This document shows positions 1-12,438 of a stretch of DNA of 64,000 nucleotides, one piece after another. Origin of the DNA: Pyramidobacter sp. YE332 (GTDB lineage: Bacteria > Synergistota > Synergistia > Synergistales > Dethiosulfovibrionaceae); assembly GCF_033060595.1 (NCBI RefSeq), contig NZ_CP133038.1, forward strand, positions 124,001 to 188,000, read 5' to 3'. Position 1 is the stretch's first letter. Each line of letters starts with the position of its first letter. The notes below the pieces were generated by a model. The model saw nothing but the letters and a program-made list of their open reading frames with translations. It was not told where the DNA came from and searched no databases. The translations under genes were made by a program, and so were the position numbers.

Positions 1-98
1 CCTTTCTTCTCGACTTTCGCGCATTTCACTTCGCCCGCTTCCCGATACTTCGCGTCGGCGAAGTCGGGGCACGCAAAGACAGGCATTTCAAACTTCAT
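1..98 (-). CDS. Partial CDS, unrecognised N-terminus
   Basis: Only the first 32 codons are inside the window; the gene runs off the left edge. The start ATG at 98-96 overlaps the stop codon of the upstream AraC-type regulator (ATGA overlap), and a clear ribosome site (GAGAGGAGC on the minus strand) precedes it, so it is very probably translationally coupled to the regulator. The visible peptide starts MKFEMPVFACPDFADAKYRE and then becomes lysine-rich. I do not recognise a family. Its position at the end of the ornithine carbamoyltransferase/carbamate kinase run suggests a related metabolic role, but that is inference only. Confidence 0.6.
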   Translation of the reverse strand, partial: MKFEMPVFACPDFADAKYREAGEVKCAKVEKK

Positions 99-1426
99 GA
101 TTGCTCCTCTCTGGACGAACGAAACAGGTGGCCGATGTCCACCGTGTCTTTCTGTTCCGTCACTCGCTCTCGAAACTCGCTGGCCGTAACTTTCAGCCAT
201 TTCAGGAAGTTACGGTTGAAACTCCGCAGTGAATTGTAGCCGACCTGAAACGCGATATCCGTCACCGACTGATCGGTGCGAAGCAGCAGGTTCGCCGCCT
301 CGTGGATGCGCAGGTAATTCAGGAAATTCGTAAAGTTCATCTCGACGATGTAGACCAGGGATTCGTTGACCATCCTGGGAGAGGCATTGAACTGTTCCGC
401 CACGTCCAAAACGGTAAGATCGCTCGCAAAATTCCGATATATGTATTCGATGATCTTGCCGGCTTTCGGCGCGGGCAAAACCATGGAGACGCCGGGATTG
501 TTCCGGTAGCAGCGGCGGAACTGCTGCGCTCCGATCCCTTGCTGGTCGGAAAAGACGCGGGACAGATGCGATATGTCGGAGTAATCGAGGATGTCGGCGA
601 TCTCCGCCAGGGAAATATTCGTGTGCAGCAGCAGAAACGTGACCTTCGACAGCTTCATTTCCTGAAGCAGCTCGTAAAAACCGAGCCCGGTCACCTTGAA
701 GATGTAGCGGGAAAGCGACGCTTCGCTGACAAAATAGATCCGGCTCAGGTCCTGAAGCGTCAGCTTGCGGTGCAGATTCAGGTACATGTACTGAAAAATG
801 TGGGGGGAACAGCTTTCTTCCTCTTTTTCAAGACGGGCCTGTCCGTCGGAACGTTCTTCCTGGTCCTGCGCCAAGCGCAGGTAGAGGACGACCAGTTCCA
901 CCAGCTTCGCCGTCAGGTACAGCTCGGACCACGACTGGCGGACGGCGGACGTTGCGATGGAAACCGGTTCGATCTCGCGGCGGATCTCGTCGAAGAGGGC
1001 CCTGACGCGCGGACGCTCCTGCTCCGGGACGCGCACGCCGCCGTAGCGATACAGAAGCGTGACCATGTCGAATTTCTCGTTTTCGATGTTGAACTGGTTT
1101 TTGACGATGAAATTCAGAAACTCGAACGGATAGATCAGCAGGTAATAGCACAGCGGTTCCTTCACTTCGACGATTTCGGAAATTTCCCATGGCAGTAGGG
1201 CGATGACCGCGCCCGGCTCCATCGCATAGTCTTTGTCGTAGATCCTGATCGTGCCTTTTCCCGAAAGGACGTAGAGGAAACGGCTGTTTTTGTGCAGCAG
1301 CGGCTTGGTCGGCGCGCTGTCCGACTGCACTTCGAAATAAGTCGCGACGCCCTCGCGGGACGCCGTGCGGTAAAATTCCTGAATTTCCACGCGCTTCCTC
1401 TGTCCGGGATTTTTCCGGGAAGTCAT
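95..1426 (-). CDS. AraC-family regulator with cupin domain and two AraC DNA-binding domains
   Basis: This is a 443-residue transcription regulator. Residues about 40-105 look like a cupin ligand-sensing domain (FLYVLSGKGTIRIYD region, followed by a proline/glycine turn pattern). Two separate AraC-type helix-turn-helix regions follow: one at about 210-310 (LTLQDLSRIYFVSEASLSRY, then ISLAEIADILDYSDISHLSR) and one at about 325-425 (LTVLDVAEQFNASPRMVNES, then QSVTDIAFQVGYNSLRSFNR). Normal AraC proteins are near 300 residues with one such domain. A strong ribosome site (AAGGGGGAGGA) supports the start. It lies 50 bp after arcC at the end of the run, so it may regulate the upstream catabolic genes. 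The ligand is unknown. Confidence 0.9.
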   Translation of the reverse strand: MTSRKNPGQRKRVEIQEFYRTASREGVATYFEVQSDSAPTKPLLHKNSRFLYVLSGKGTIRIYDKDYAMEPGAVIALLPWEISEIVEVKEPLCYYLLIYPFEFLNFIVKNQFNIENEKFDMVTLLYRYGGVRVPEQERPRVRALFDEIRREIEPVSIATSAVRQSWSELYLTAKLVELVVLYLRLAQDQEERSDGQARLEKEEESCSPHIFQYMYLNLHRKLTLQDLSRIYFVSEASLSRYIFKVTGLGFYELLQEMKLSKVTFLLLHTNISLAEIADILDYSDISHLSRVFSDQQGIGAQQFRRCYRNNPGVSMVLPAPKAGKIIEYIYRNFASDLTVLDVAEQFNASPRMVNESLVYIVEMNFTNFLNYLRIHEAANLLLRTDQSVTDIAFQVGYNSLRSFNRNFLKWLKVTASEFRERVTEQKDTVDIGHLFRSSREEQS

Positions 1427-1476
1427 CTGTCCTCCCCCTTTTGCCGGTGCCTCCGGCGTCCCGAAGGCCCGCGGCG

Positions 1477-2406
1477 CTACGCCTGGATCCAGGTGCCGGT
1501 CGAGCCTTCCAGACCTTCCTTCGCCTTCTCCAGCGACGTGATCAGCGCCTTGCGGCCCGGTTTCGACTCGGCGAACTTGATGGCCGCTCTGATCTTCGGC
1601 AGCATGGAACCTTCGGCGAACTCCTTGTCCTCGATGTACTTCTTGGCTTCGGCCACCGTCAGCTTATCGAGCCACAGCTGATCCGGCGTGCCAAAGCGGA
1701 TCGCCACTTTTTCTACGGCGGTGAGGATCACCACCACGTCGGCGTCGATCGTCTCGGCCAGCTTCACCGACGTGAAGTCCTTGTCGATCACCGCGTCGAC
1801 GCCCTTCAGCACGCCGTCTTTCTCCACGACGGGCACTCCTCCGCCGCCGCCCGCGATGACGGTCACGCCCTGGTCGAGCAGCTTGCGGACGGCCTCTTCC
1901 TCGACGATGCGGACAGGCGCCGGAGAGGCGACGACCTGACGGTAGCCGCGGCCGGCGTCTTCGGCCACGGCCACGCCCGCAGCTGCCAGTTTGTCGGCGT
2001 CTTCCTTGCTCATGAAGGTGCCGATCGGCTTGGTCGGGCGCTGGAAAGACGGGTCGCAAGCGTCGACCTGGACCTGCGTCACGAGAGTGGCGACGCTGTC
2101 GTTCATCTTCCTGGCGCGGAACTCGTTGCCAATGGCATTCTGCAGGTGGAAGCCGATGTAGCCTTCGCTCATGGATCCGCACTCCGGGAACGGCACGTAG
2201 GGCAGCTTCTCGCCCGATTTGGCGGCGATATCCATCGACTTCTTGATCATGCCGACCTGCGGGCCGTTGCCGTGACACACCAGCACCTGAACGCCGGACT
2301 GAACGAAATCGACGATGGAACGCGCGGAGTGCTTGACGCGTTCCTTCTGCTCCTCAGGCGTGTTTCCAAGGGCGTTGCCGCCCAGCGCAATGACTACTTT
2401 TTTCAT
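1477..2406 (-). CDS. arcC: Carbamate kinase
   Basis: This cytoplasmic enzyme transfers phosphate from carbamoyl phosphate to ADP, yielding ATP, ammonia and CO2. The 309-residue length is normal for the family. Recognisable parts are the N-terminal VVIALGGNAL nucleotide/phosphate loop, the CHGNGPQVG segment near residue 50, VIAGGGGGVPVV near 190 and the DKDFTSVKLAETIDADVVVI stretch near 220. The start has the ribosome site TAGGAG. It sits 35 bp after the Clp ATPase gene and in the same direction as the ornithine carbamoyltransferase upstream, so the two would together convert citrulline to ornithine plus ATP. No arginine deiminase gene is visible. Confidence 0.95.
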   Translation of the reverse strand: MKKVVIALGGNALGNTPEEQKERVKHSARSIVDFVQSGVQVLVCHGNGPQVGMIKKSMDIAAKSGEKLPYVPFPECGSMSEGYIGFHLQNAIGNEFRARKMNDSVATLVTQVQVDACDPSFQRPTKPIGTFMSKEDADKLAAAGVAVAEDAGRGYRQVVASPAPVRIVEEEAVRKLLDQGVTVIAGGGGGVPVVEKDGVLKGVDAVIDKDFTSVKLAETIDADVVVILTAVEKVAIRFGTPDQLWLDKLTVAEAKKYIEDKEFAEGSMLPKIRAAIKFAESKPGRKALITSLEKAKEGLEGSTGTWIQA

Positions 2407-2441
2407 TATAATCTCCTATCCTCTTAAATGGAAACCCTTTT

Positions 2442-4931
2442 TCAGGAAACGACATCCGCGCCGCCGGTCCTTATGACGACGCGCGCGCCGGGACGCAACC
2501 GGCCGAGTAGTTTTTTCGCAGCCAGATCGGCGAGGACGGTCCGCTCCATATACCCGGCAACAGGATGAGCGCCGCTCTCGGCGCGGTCGAAACCGGCCGT
2601 GACGGCGTCGAGCGTCGCTTCGTCCCACGACAGTTCGATCTGCTCTTCCTCAAGCTCTCTTTGCAGTTCCCGCAGGCGGAGTGTCAGCAGTTCCCGGCGC
2701 TCCCGCAGCGAAAAGTCCTCGAAGTAATAGACGCCGTCGAGTCCGTCCCGCAGCAGTTCGCGCACCGGCGGATCGCGGTCCGTGCCGGTGACGGTGAAAA
2801 AGAGCAGGGCGTTACGGAAGTTGACGGTCCGCCCCCTGTTGTCGGCGATCTCGCCGTCGGCGGCGAGGCGCGCGACCAAACTCAGCACTTCCGCGCCGGC
2901 ATGATCAACCGATTCGAAGACGATCACGCTGTGAGGGCGCAGGCGCACCGCTTCCGTCAGAGCGCCGGCCGCGTCGTGTCCGACATAGCCGGGCGGCGCG
3001 CCGATCAGTTTATTGACAGAAGCTTTGTCGGTGAACTCGCGCATGTTGAAGGACAATGGCGAACGTTCGTCTTCGTAATAATGCTTCGCGAACAGTTCCG
3101 CCAGATAGCTCTTGCCGGTGCCGGAGGGACCGACCAGCAGGAAGCTGCCCACCGGACGGCGGCGCTTCATAAGGCCGCTGCGTGCCCGCAGGATGCTCTG
3201 CCGAACGGCGGAAACCGCGTCGCGATGGCCGACGAACTCGGCAAGCAGGCTCTTTCCGGCCTGCTCCAGCTTTTCGCTTTCGCTGCGGCCGATGCTCGAC
3301 AGCGGGATGCCGGCGCGGACAGCGACGATGCGCTTGATCTCCTCTTCCGTCACTTCCCGCGAAACGGGGTAGTGCGGTCCGATCCGTTCGATCTCCGCGA
3401 TCTTGGCGTCGAAAGCCTGCCGTTCCGCGACGAAGCGTTTCACGTCGTCGACGCGGTGAGCTTCCTGGGCGTCTTCCAGGCTGCGGCGCACTTCGTCGCG
3501 AAGCTCCTTGAGGCGCGACAGCTCGTCGAGACGCTCCACTTCCTTCTGCCAGGCGGCAAAACGTTCCCCGTAGCGGACGCGTTCGCCCTCGAGCTGTTTT
3601 TCCAGCGTCTGCCGCCGCCGCTGCGCCGCGGGATCCGCCTCGTCCAGCAGCAGGATGTGTTCCATCTCCCACTGGATGATGCGGCGGTTCCACTCGTCTA
3701 GCTCCTGCGGCATGGAGTCCATGCTCATGCGCACCATCGCGCCGGCCTCGTCGATCAGGTCGATGGCCTTGTCCGGCAGGGAACGGTCGGTGATGTAACG
3801 CTTCGAAAGCTGAATCGCGGCAATGAGCGCGCCGTCGGCGATACGGACGCGGTGATGCGTTTCGTATTTCGAGACGACGCCGCGCAGCATGGACAGCGCC
3901 GCCTCTTCGGAAGGTTCCTCGATGAGGATCTTCTGGAAGCGCCGTTCCAGCGCCCGGTCCGGCTCGATGTAGCGCCGGTATTCCTCGACCGTCGTGGCGC
4001 CGATCATGAGGATCTCGCCGCGGGCCAGAAAGGGCTTGAGGATGTTGGACGTGTCCATTGAGCCGGAGCTGTTTCCCGCGCCGATGATGGTGTGCAGCTC
4101 GTCGACGAAAAGAATGATGCGCCCCTTGGAGGCCTTGACGATCTCTAGGATCTCCTTGAGGCGTTCCTCGAAGTCGCCGCGGTACTTAGTCCCCGCCACC
4201 AGCGACGCCATGTCCAGCGAAAAGACGATGCGCCCGCGCAGCAGCGCCGGCGCGTCCTGTTTGGCGATACGCTGGGCGATTCCCTCGGCGATGGCCGTCT
4301 TGCCGACTCCCGCTTCGCCGATCAAAACGGGATTGTTCTTGAGACGGCGCGAGAGGACGCGGAAACATTCGTTGATCTCCTCGTCGCGTCCCAGCACCGG
4401 ATCCATCAGACCTTCGCGGGCTTCCTTCGAGAAGTTGCGGCCGAAGCAGTTCAGAAGCTCCATCTGCTCGGGGCTGATACCCAGTTCGTCGGAGGCGGTC
4501 AGACGGGCCGTCAGCATCGACTGCACGGACTCGACGGTGACGCCGAACTCGGCGGCGATGACCGTCGACGGTGCCTCGCGGTCGCGCAGAATGGCCAGAT
4601 ACAGATGCGGCGTGCGCACATAGGCGTCAAACGACGCGCGCGCGATCTCGCCGCTGACCAGGACGATCTTGTGATACTGGCGGCTGTAATACAGCTTGCT
4701 AACGCCGGGCGCGGCGCGGCGATTCTGCAGCGCCTCCGTCAGCTTCCGTTCGTACGACAGAAGATCGACGCCCGCTTCCAGGAGCCGATACTTGATCTCG
4801 CTTTCTTTTTGGCGCAGGATGGCCAGAGAGAGGTGCAGGTCCGTTATCTCCGCATGATCGCAGCGGATAGCGATGTTTTTCGCCTCCGCGAAGACGCGCA
4901 GGACCTCTTGCGAAAATTTCGAAGAGTCCAT
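2442..4931 (-). CDS. ClpB/Hsp100-like AAA+ ATPase with degenerate second ATPase domain
   Basis: This is an 829-residue class-1 Clp unfoldase. It has a Clp N-domain (about 1-140), a first AAA+ module with Walker A GEAGVGKT (~205), Walker B ILFVDELH and pore loop [10 protein letters not shown], a coiled-coil middle region (~400-520, shorter than ClpB) and a second module with Walker A GPSGTGKS (~598) and pore loop GAPPGYVGH. The second Walker B reads [10 protein letters not shown] where LLDE is expected, sensor-1 lacks its Asn, and the GARP sensor-2 motif reads GAHP. Hydrolysis in D2 is therefore doubtful, though nucleotide binding may persist. No clpP is nearby, and placement in an amino-acid catabolic operon, 17 bp after a membrane protein gene, is unusual. 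Disaggregase or dedicated remodelling functions are both possible. Confidence 0.88.
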   Translation of the reverse strand: MDSSKFSQEVLRVFAEAKNIAIRCDHAEITDLHLSLAILRQKESEIKYRLLEAGVDLLSYERKLTEALQNRRAAPGVSKLYYSRQYHKIVLVSGEIARASFDAYVRTPHLYLAILRDREAPSTVIAAEFGVTVESVQSMLTARLTASDELGISPEQMELLNCFGRNFSKEAREGLMDPVLGRDEEINECFRVLSRRLKNNPVLIGEAGVGKTAIAEGIAQRIAKQDAPALLRGRIVFSLDMASLVAGTKYRGDFEERLKEILEIVKASKGRIILFVDELHTIIGAGNSSGSMDTSNILKPFLARGEILMIGATTVEEYRRYIEPDRALERRFQKILIEEPSEEAALSMLRGVVSKYETHHRVRIADGALIAAIQLSKRYITDRSLPDKAIDLIDEAGAMVRMSMDSMPQELDEWNRRIIQWEMEHILLLDEADPAAQRRRQTLEKQLEGERVRYGERFAAWQKEVERLDELSRLKELRDEVRRSLEDAQEAHRVDDVKRFVAERQAFDAKIAEIERIGPHYPVSREVTEEEIKRIVAVRAGIPLSSIGRSESEKLEQAGKSLLAEFVGHRDAVSAVRQSILRARSGLMKRRRPVGSFLLVGPSGTGKSYLAELFAKHYYEDERSPLSFNMREFTDKASVNKLIGAPPGYVGHDAAGALTEAVRLRPHSVIVFESVDHAGAEVLSLVARLAADGEIADNRGRTVNFRNALLFFTVTGTDRDPPVRELLRDGLDGVYYFEDFSLRERRELLTLRLRELQRELEEEQIELSWDEATLDAVTAGFDRAESGAHPVAGYMERTVLADLAAKKLLGRLRPGARVVIRTGGADVVS

Positions 4932-4948
4932 GGGCTCCTCTGCCGCCG

Positions 4949-6106
4949 CTAGCCGATCAGCATCCAGATCAGATGCGCCGCGATGCCGGCGCAGAGGCCG
5001 CCGATCGTGTGCGAAAGGATCGCGTTCCCGGTCATTTCCTTCATGTCAAGCGCGTCCATCATGGCGATATGCGTGGAGAAATAGCCGCTCCAGCACATGC
5101 AGATCGCCGTGAAGACCGCCAGATCGTTGCCCGTGGCCGCGCCCTTTTTGACAAGATCGCCCACCATGCCGATCGCCGCGCCGCTGCTGCCCAACGCCGT
5201 GATCGGCACGGCAATGGCCTGCGGCGACTGGAAGCCGAACAGCGGATCGAGCAGGAAACGGAGCTTTGAACCGATCAGCGGCAGCAGCGCCACCCCTTCG
5301 TCGGCCGCTCCGGTGTAGACGCCGTCCGCTCCCGGGCCGTTCGTCAGCATCAGCACGATCGTGCAGATCAGCAGCACGCCGGGAATGATGGAAATGCCCA
5401 TATCGACGCCGCTCTTGCCGCCGTGCAGCATTGACTGGATGAAGCGCGAGCCGGCCGAACCTTCCCGCACGACGCGCATGTCCGCGGGGATCGTCTCGCC
5501 GCCGGAGACCGGCATCATCGTTTCGATACCGTAATAGGCCCTGGTTTTGCGCAGCATCAGACGCACCGAAACGACGGAACCGATTATCGCGCCTATATTG
5601 CCGATCAGGGCCGCCTTCATGGCTCCCTCGACCGACAGACTCATCATCGTTGTCGTGATGATCAACCCCATGCCAAACGCCGTGCCCAGATTGGTCAGCG
5701 CCGCCATCTGATACTTCCTGAAATAGCGCTTGAAGTTGTCGTCCTGGGCGAAGGCCAGGATCGCCGGGTTGTCCGACAGATAGCAGTTCATAATGCCCAG
5801 GGCGCTTGAGCCGGGAAGGCCGTACAGCGGATAAATAACGGGGCGCAGCGCCCGGTTGATCAGAGAGATCACGCCGAACTCCGACAAAAGCCCGGCCGCG
5901 CCGCCGGCCAGCACCGACACCGCCATCAGATAGAAGCAGACGGACGTCAGCAGCTGATACCCTGTCAGCATCATTGTTTTGAACATGTTGGTACAGCCCA
6001 TGACGCTGCCGATACCCACGAAAAAGGCAAGAAAGAAAAAGAGAAAAACGAAAGCCTCTTTTCCGATCTCCTTCTTGAGTTTGACCGTTTCCCCGTTCGC
6101 CTTCAT
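4949..6106 (-). CDS. Multi-pass membrane protein with nucleoside-recognition (Gate) type domain
   Basis: This is a 385-residue integral membrane protein with about nine hydrophobic segments. It resembles the Gate/nucleoside-recognition membrane family (related to YjiH-like proteins) found beside amino-acid carriers in anaerobes; substrate unproven. I chose the internal ATG at 6106 because AGGAGGAACC directly precedes it; an upstream ATG would add 14 poorly supported residues. A conserved-looking loop with NCYLSDNPAILAFAQDDNFK lies between membrane spans near residue 120. It is followed after 17 bp by the Clp ATPase and preceded by the AGCS symporter, so it is likely co-transcribed and may move or sense an amino acid or related solute. 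Confidence 0.75.
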   Translation of the reverse strand: MKANGETVKLKKEIGKEAFVFLFFFLAFFVGIGSVMGCTNMFKTMMLTGYQLLTSVCFYLMAVSVLAGGAAGLLSEFGVISLINRALRPVIYPLYGLPGSSALGIMNCYLSDNPAILAFAQDDNFKRYFRKYQMAALTNLGTAFGMGLIITTTMMSLSVEGAMKAALIGNIGAIIGSVVSVRLMLRKTRAYYGIETMMPVSGGETIPADMRVVREGSAGSRFIQSMLHGGKSGVDMGISIIPGVLLICTIVLMLTNGPGADGVYTGAADEGVALLPLIGSKLRFLLDPLFGFQSPQAIAVPITALGSSGAAIGMVGDLVKKGAATGNDLAVFTAICMCWSGYFSTHIAMMDALDMKEMTGNAILSHTIGGLCAGIAAHLIWMLIG

Positions 6107-6203
6107 GGTTCCTCCTGTAAGAGAGCAGGGAGTGCGGTTTAACGCCACGCGATAAACCGCACTGCCCGCCGATTGGATGCTTATCTATATTCCCGGACGA
6201 CGC

Positions 6204-7583
6204 TTACTTTTTGCCGGGAAAATACTTGGGATTGCCGAAGAAATCGTCGACGATCGCCCTGACCTTGCCGCTCATCATCACCATGCCCAGCATGTTGACA
6301 AAGACCACCAGCCCGAGCGTGAAGTCGAGGAACACGCCGGCGTGCTCGAAGGAGATGAACGCCCCCAGCAGGATCATCAGGCTGGCCACGACGCGGATGA
6401 TCTTGCCGATCGCGGTGCCGAAGCAGAACTCGGCCTGCTTTTCAGCGTAGAAAACAATGACGATGATCGTCGAAAGCACGAACAGGAAAAGGCAGACGGA
6501 GATCAACACTGAGCCGAACGCGCCGAAAGCACCCGTGAACGCCTGATGGATGGCGATGTTCTGATTGGCGGGATTCTTCCAGACGTCGGAGACGAGGACG
6601 ACCAGCGCGGAGATCGAGCAGACGATCAGAGTGTCGGCCACGACCTCGAAGATGCCCCACATGCCCTGACGGGCGGGGTGATCCGTGACGGCGGCCGCGT
6701 GGCCGTATCCGGCGGAGCCCATGCCGGCCTCGTTCGAGTAGCAGCCTCGGGCGATCCCTTTCTGCATGGCCTTGGCCAGCGTGGCGCCGACGATGCCGCC
6801 GGCGACGGACTGAGGATTGAACGCGCCTTGGAAGATGGACAGCAGCGCGCCAGGAACCTTCGCGCCGTTCATGACGATGATCACGAATCCGAAGATAATG
6901 TAAAGGCCGGCCATGAACGGAACCATTCTCTCGGTGACCTGGCCGATCCGCTTGACGCCGCCGAAGACGACGAGCGAAACAAGGATGAAAATGATAACGA
7001 CGGAGACCTTCGGGTTGACGCCGAGCTGCTCGATCGGGCCGGCTGCGGAAAGCGTCTGCAGCGTGATCGAAGGCAGAATTTCGAGCATGAAGAAGAACGC
7101 GACCGTCCAGCCCATGATCTTGCCCAGCACGCCGCCGATGCCGTTCCTGAACGTATAGGAAGCGCCGCCGACATACTCGCCGTCGACGTTGGTTTCACGA
7201 TACTTGATGCTCAGCGCCACCTCGGCGAATTTCGTGCTGCAGCCGATGATGCCCGCCACCCACATCCAGAACACGGCGCCGGGGCCGGCCATGAAAATGA
7301 TCGCCGGAGCGACGACGATGTTCGCCGCGCCGATCGACGAGGCCAGAGCCGTCGAAGCCGCCTGGAACGGCGAGACCGTGCCTTCGCCGCCGACGTGCGA
7401 GTTGAACATCTTGCCGAACGTTTCCTTCATGATCGTGGTGAAGTACCTGAACTGCACGAAACGCAGCTGGAACATGATCAGAAGCCCGCCGCCCATGAGC
7501 AGGATCAGGATCGGCCAGCCCCAGAAAAAGTCGGTCAGCGCAACGATATTGTCGATAACGGATTGCATGAACGGTGAATCCAT
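6204..7583 (-). CDS. AGCS-family sodium:amino-acid symporter
   Basis: This 459-residue inner-membrane carrier belongs to the alanine/glycine:cation symporter family, which takes up small neutral amino acids with Na+. Family marks include the GWPILILLMGGGLLIMFQLRF-like N-terminal helix region, the GGEGTVSPFQAASTALASSIGAANI stretch (seen here from about residue 64) and YSNEAGMGSAGYGHAAA near 280. About ten membrane spans are visible and the length is typical. The start has the ribosome site AGGGAGGAA. Placement directly after ornithine carbamoyltransferase suggests the substrate may be citrulline, ornithine or a related amino acid, which is an inference. Confidence 0.93.
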   Translation of the reverse strand: MDSPFMQSVIDNIVALTDFFWGWPILILLMGGGLLIMFQLRFVQFRYFTTIMKETFGKMFNSHVGGEGTVSPFQAASTALASSIGAANIVVAPAIIFMAGPGAVFWMWVAGIIGCSTKFAEVALSIKYRETNVDGEYVGGASYTFRNGIGGVLGKIMGWTVAFFFMLEILPSITLQTLSAAGPIEQLGVNPKVSVVIIFILVSLVVFGGVKRIGQVTERMVPFMAGLYIIFGFVIIVMNGAKVPGALLSIFQGAFNPQSVAGGIVGATLAKAMQKGIARGCYSNEAGMGSAGYGHAAAVTDHPARQGMWGIFEVVADTLIVCSISALVVLVSDVWKNPANQNIAIHQAFTGAFGAFGSVLISVCLFLFVLSTIIVIVFYAEKQAEFCFGTAIGKIIRVVASLMILLGAFISFEHAGVFLDFTLGLVVFVNMLGMVMMSGKVRAIVDDFFGNPKYFPGKK

Positions 7584-7667
7584 AACGATTCCTCCCTCTG
7601 TGTTTATACATGGCAGCGCGTGCCGCCGCTTCGGGCGGCGGACACGCGCCGGTCGCCGTTTTTCAGC

Positions 7668-8660
7668 TTAGCAGAGCGTCGCGTACATGACCGCCTTGAT
7701 GGTGTGCATGCGGTTCTCGGCCTGATCGAAAACGTAGGACTGCTTCGACTCGAAAACCTCGTTGGTGACCTCCATCTCGGTGATGCCGAACTTGTCGGCG
7801 ATCTCCTTGCCGACCTTGGTCTCGGTGTCGTGGAAAGAGGGCAGGCAGTGCAGGAAAATCGCCTGTTCGTTCGCGTTCTTCATCGCCTTGGCGTTGATCT
7901 GATAGGGGCTCAGCTGCTTGATGCGCTGCTCCCAGATCTCCGCGGGCTCGCCCATGGAAACCCAGATGTCCGTGTAGAGAACGTCGGCGTTCTTCGTGCC
8001 CTCGTCGACGTCGCTCGTCAGCGTCACAGTGCAGTAATTCTCTTTGGCAATTTCCTTGGCCGTCTCGACCAGCTTGGGATCGGGGAAAAGCTCCCTGGGA
8101 GCGCAGGCGACGTAGTTGACGCCCATCTTGGCGCAGGCGATCATCAGCGAGTTGGCCACATTGTTGCGGGCGTCGCCCATGTAGACGAATTTCAGCCCCT
8201 TGAGGTGGCCGAAGTGTTCTTCGATCGTCAGAAGGTCGGCCAGCATCTGCGTAGGATGCCATTCGTCGGTCAGGCCGTTCCACACCGGCACGCCGGCGTA
8301 AGCCCCCAGCTCCTCGACCGTCTTCTGCGAGAAACCGCGGTATTCGATGCCGTCGAACATGCGTCCCAGCACGCGCGCCGTGTCCTTGATGCTCTCCTTG
8401 TGCCCCATCTGCGAACCGGCGGGATCGAGATAGGTGACGCCCATGCCCAGATCGGCGCCGGCGACTTCGAACGAGCAGCGCGTTCTCGTCGAGGTCTTCT
8501 CGAAGAGCAGCACGATGTTCTTGCCCTCGAGGTAACGGTGCGGCACGCCCGCGCGCTTCATCGACTTGAAGTTCTTCGAGAGCTCAAGCAGATAACGGAT
8601 GTCCTGGGACGAAAAATCCAGCAGCTTCAAAAAATTCTTTCCCCGCAAATTCTTAGCCAT
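7668..8660 (-). CDS. arcB: Ornithine carbamoyltransferase
   Basis: This enzyme interconverts citrulline plus phosphate with ornithine plus carbamoyl phosphate. The 330-residue protein has the carbamoyl-phosphate motif STRTR (~57-61), the HPTQ motif (~138) and the ornithine/active-site motif HCLPSFHD (~270), so it looks catalytically complete. The start follows AGGAGGC. As the first gene of a leftward run ending with carbamate kinase, it most likely works catabolically, making carbamoyl phosphate for ATP, which is why arcB is preferred over argF; the sequence alone does not settle the physiological direction. The 140 bp upstream are AT-rich and probably hold the operon promoter, but I could not fix its boxes. 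Confidence 0.94.
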   Translation of the reverse strand: MAKNLRGKNFLKLLDFSSQDIRYLLELSKNFKSMKRAGVPHRYLEGKNIVLLFEKTSTRTRCSFEVAGADLGMGVTYLDPAGSQMGHKESIKDTARVLGRMFDGIEYRGFSQKTVEELGAYAGVPVWNGLTDEWHPTQMLADLLTIEEHFGHLKGLKFVYMGDARNNVANSLMIACAKMGVNYVACAPRELFPDPKLVETAKEIAKENYCTVTLTSDVDEGTKNADVLYTDIWVSMGEPAEIWEQRIKQLSPYQINAKAMKNANEQAIFLHCLPSFHDTETKVGKEIADKFGITEMEVTNEVFESKQSYVFDQAENRMHTIKAVMYATLC

Positions 8661-8790
8661 GTGGCGCCTCCTGAAAGTATGAGAATGTGTGTTACGATTT
8701 ACGCTTAAAACTAATTGACTTATTTATTCTACAAAAAATACGAAACACTTGTGAGACATTTCTCTTTCATTTATTTGACTTTTTTTGCAG

Positions 8791-8825
8791 AATAGAAAAC
8801 AGGGAGCCCGGACATCCGAGCTCCC
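8791..8825 (-). terminator. Rho-independent terminator of the rRNA operon
   Basis: An inverted repeat pairs GGGAGC with GCTCCC and CGGA with TCCG around a two-base loop, with one mismatch. On the minus strand it is followed by TGTTTTC. It lies about 120 bp after the last 5S gene, the expected position for rRNA transcript termination. Confidence 0.75.
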
Positions 8826-8944
8826 TTAAAGTGCAATCCTGACGGCAACAGCCTTTGAGCGCTGCCGCCTTAAAAATTGTTTGCAATTCTCGTCCAATGA
8901 CATGATATTTTTAAAGCGTAACACGAAAGGGTTCAAAGGGAAAC

Positions 8945-9057
8945 TTGCGACGACCTGCTCTCCCGCGAAGCGAATCGCAGTACCATCGGCGCTGGAGGAC
9001 TTAACTTCCGGGTTCGGCATGGGACCGGATGGACCTCCTCCGCAATTCTCACCAGCT
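8945..9057 (-). rRNA. rrf: 5S rRNA (distal copy)
   Basis: The minus strand carries the 5S core CCCATGCCGAACCCGGAAGT followed by GCGCCGATGGTACTGCGATT and a complementary 3' end. Ends are estimated from 5S alignment by eye, to within a few bases. It is the second of two 5S genes in this operon and lies 277 bp from the first, with a similar leader. Confidence 0.9.
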
Positions 9058-9221
9058 CCTCTGTTCCATCAGACTCCCGCCGCCGTCATGGCCTAGCCGC
9101 AACGGTGCGAAAGCTAAATTTTTTCAGGCGAACGTATTCGTTTATTTTCGGACTTTCGTTTTCGTTCTTTGCGCGTCGGCCAGTTCCGCAAGCGCAGGAA
9201 CAAAGAAAAAAACAGAGACAC

Positions 9222-9334
9222 GGGCGACGACCTACTCTCCCGCGAAGCGAATCGCAGTACCATCGGCGCGTGAGGGCTTAACTGCCGGGTTCGGCATGGG
9301 ACCGGGTGGACCCCCTCCGCATTTATCACCAGTA
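9222..9334 (-). rRNA. rrf: 5S rRNA (proximal copy)
   Basis: This is the same 5S core as the distal copy (CCCATGCCGAACCCGGCAGT on the minus strand) with a few substitutions. It lies about 130 bp after the 23S 3' end, the usual place for 5S. Differences from the distal copy cluster at potentially base-paired positions and near the ends. Confidence 0.92.
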
Positions 9335-9466
9335 TCTCTGTTCAATTCGACTTCCGCAACTGCCATGGACGCGTCCACAGTCAGTGCGAAAGCGAAACCT
9401 TTTCGTTGTTCTTTTTTCGTTTCTCTTTTTCGTTTCTCTTCTCTCGAACAGCACGAAACTGAAACA

Positions 9467-12438
<2,972 letters not shown>

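Larger units (their letters stand above)
8945..9412 (-). repeat. Tandem duplication of 5S gene plus leader
   Basis: Two consecutive units of about 277 bp each contain a 5S gene and a similar upstream leader (CTCTGTTC next to the gene, then a shared GTGCGAAAGC segment about 50 bp further up). The 5S parts are nearly identical while the leaders have diverged moderately, consistent with an old tandem duplication inside the operon. Confidence 0.75.
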
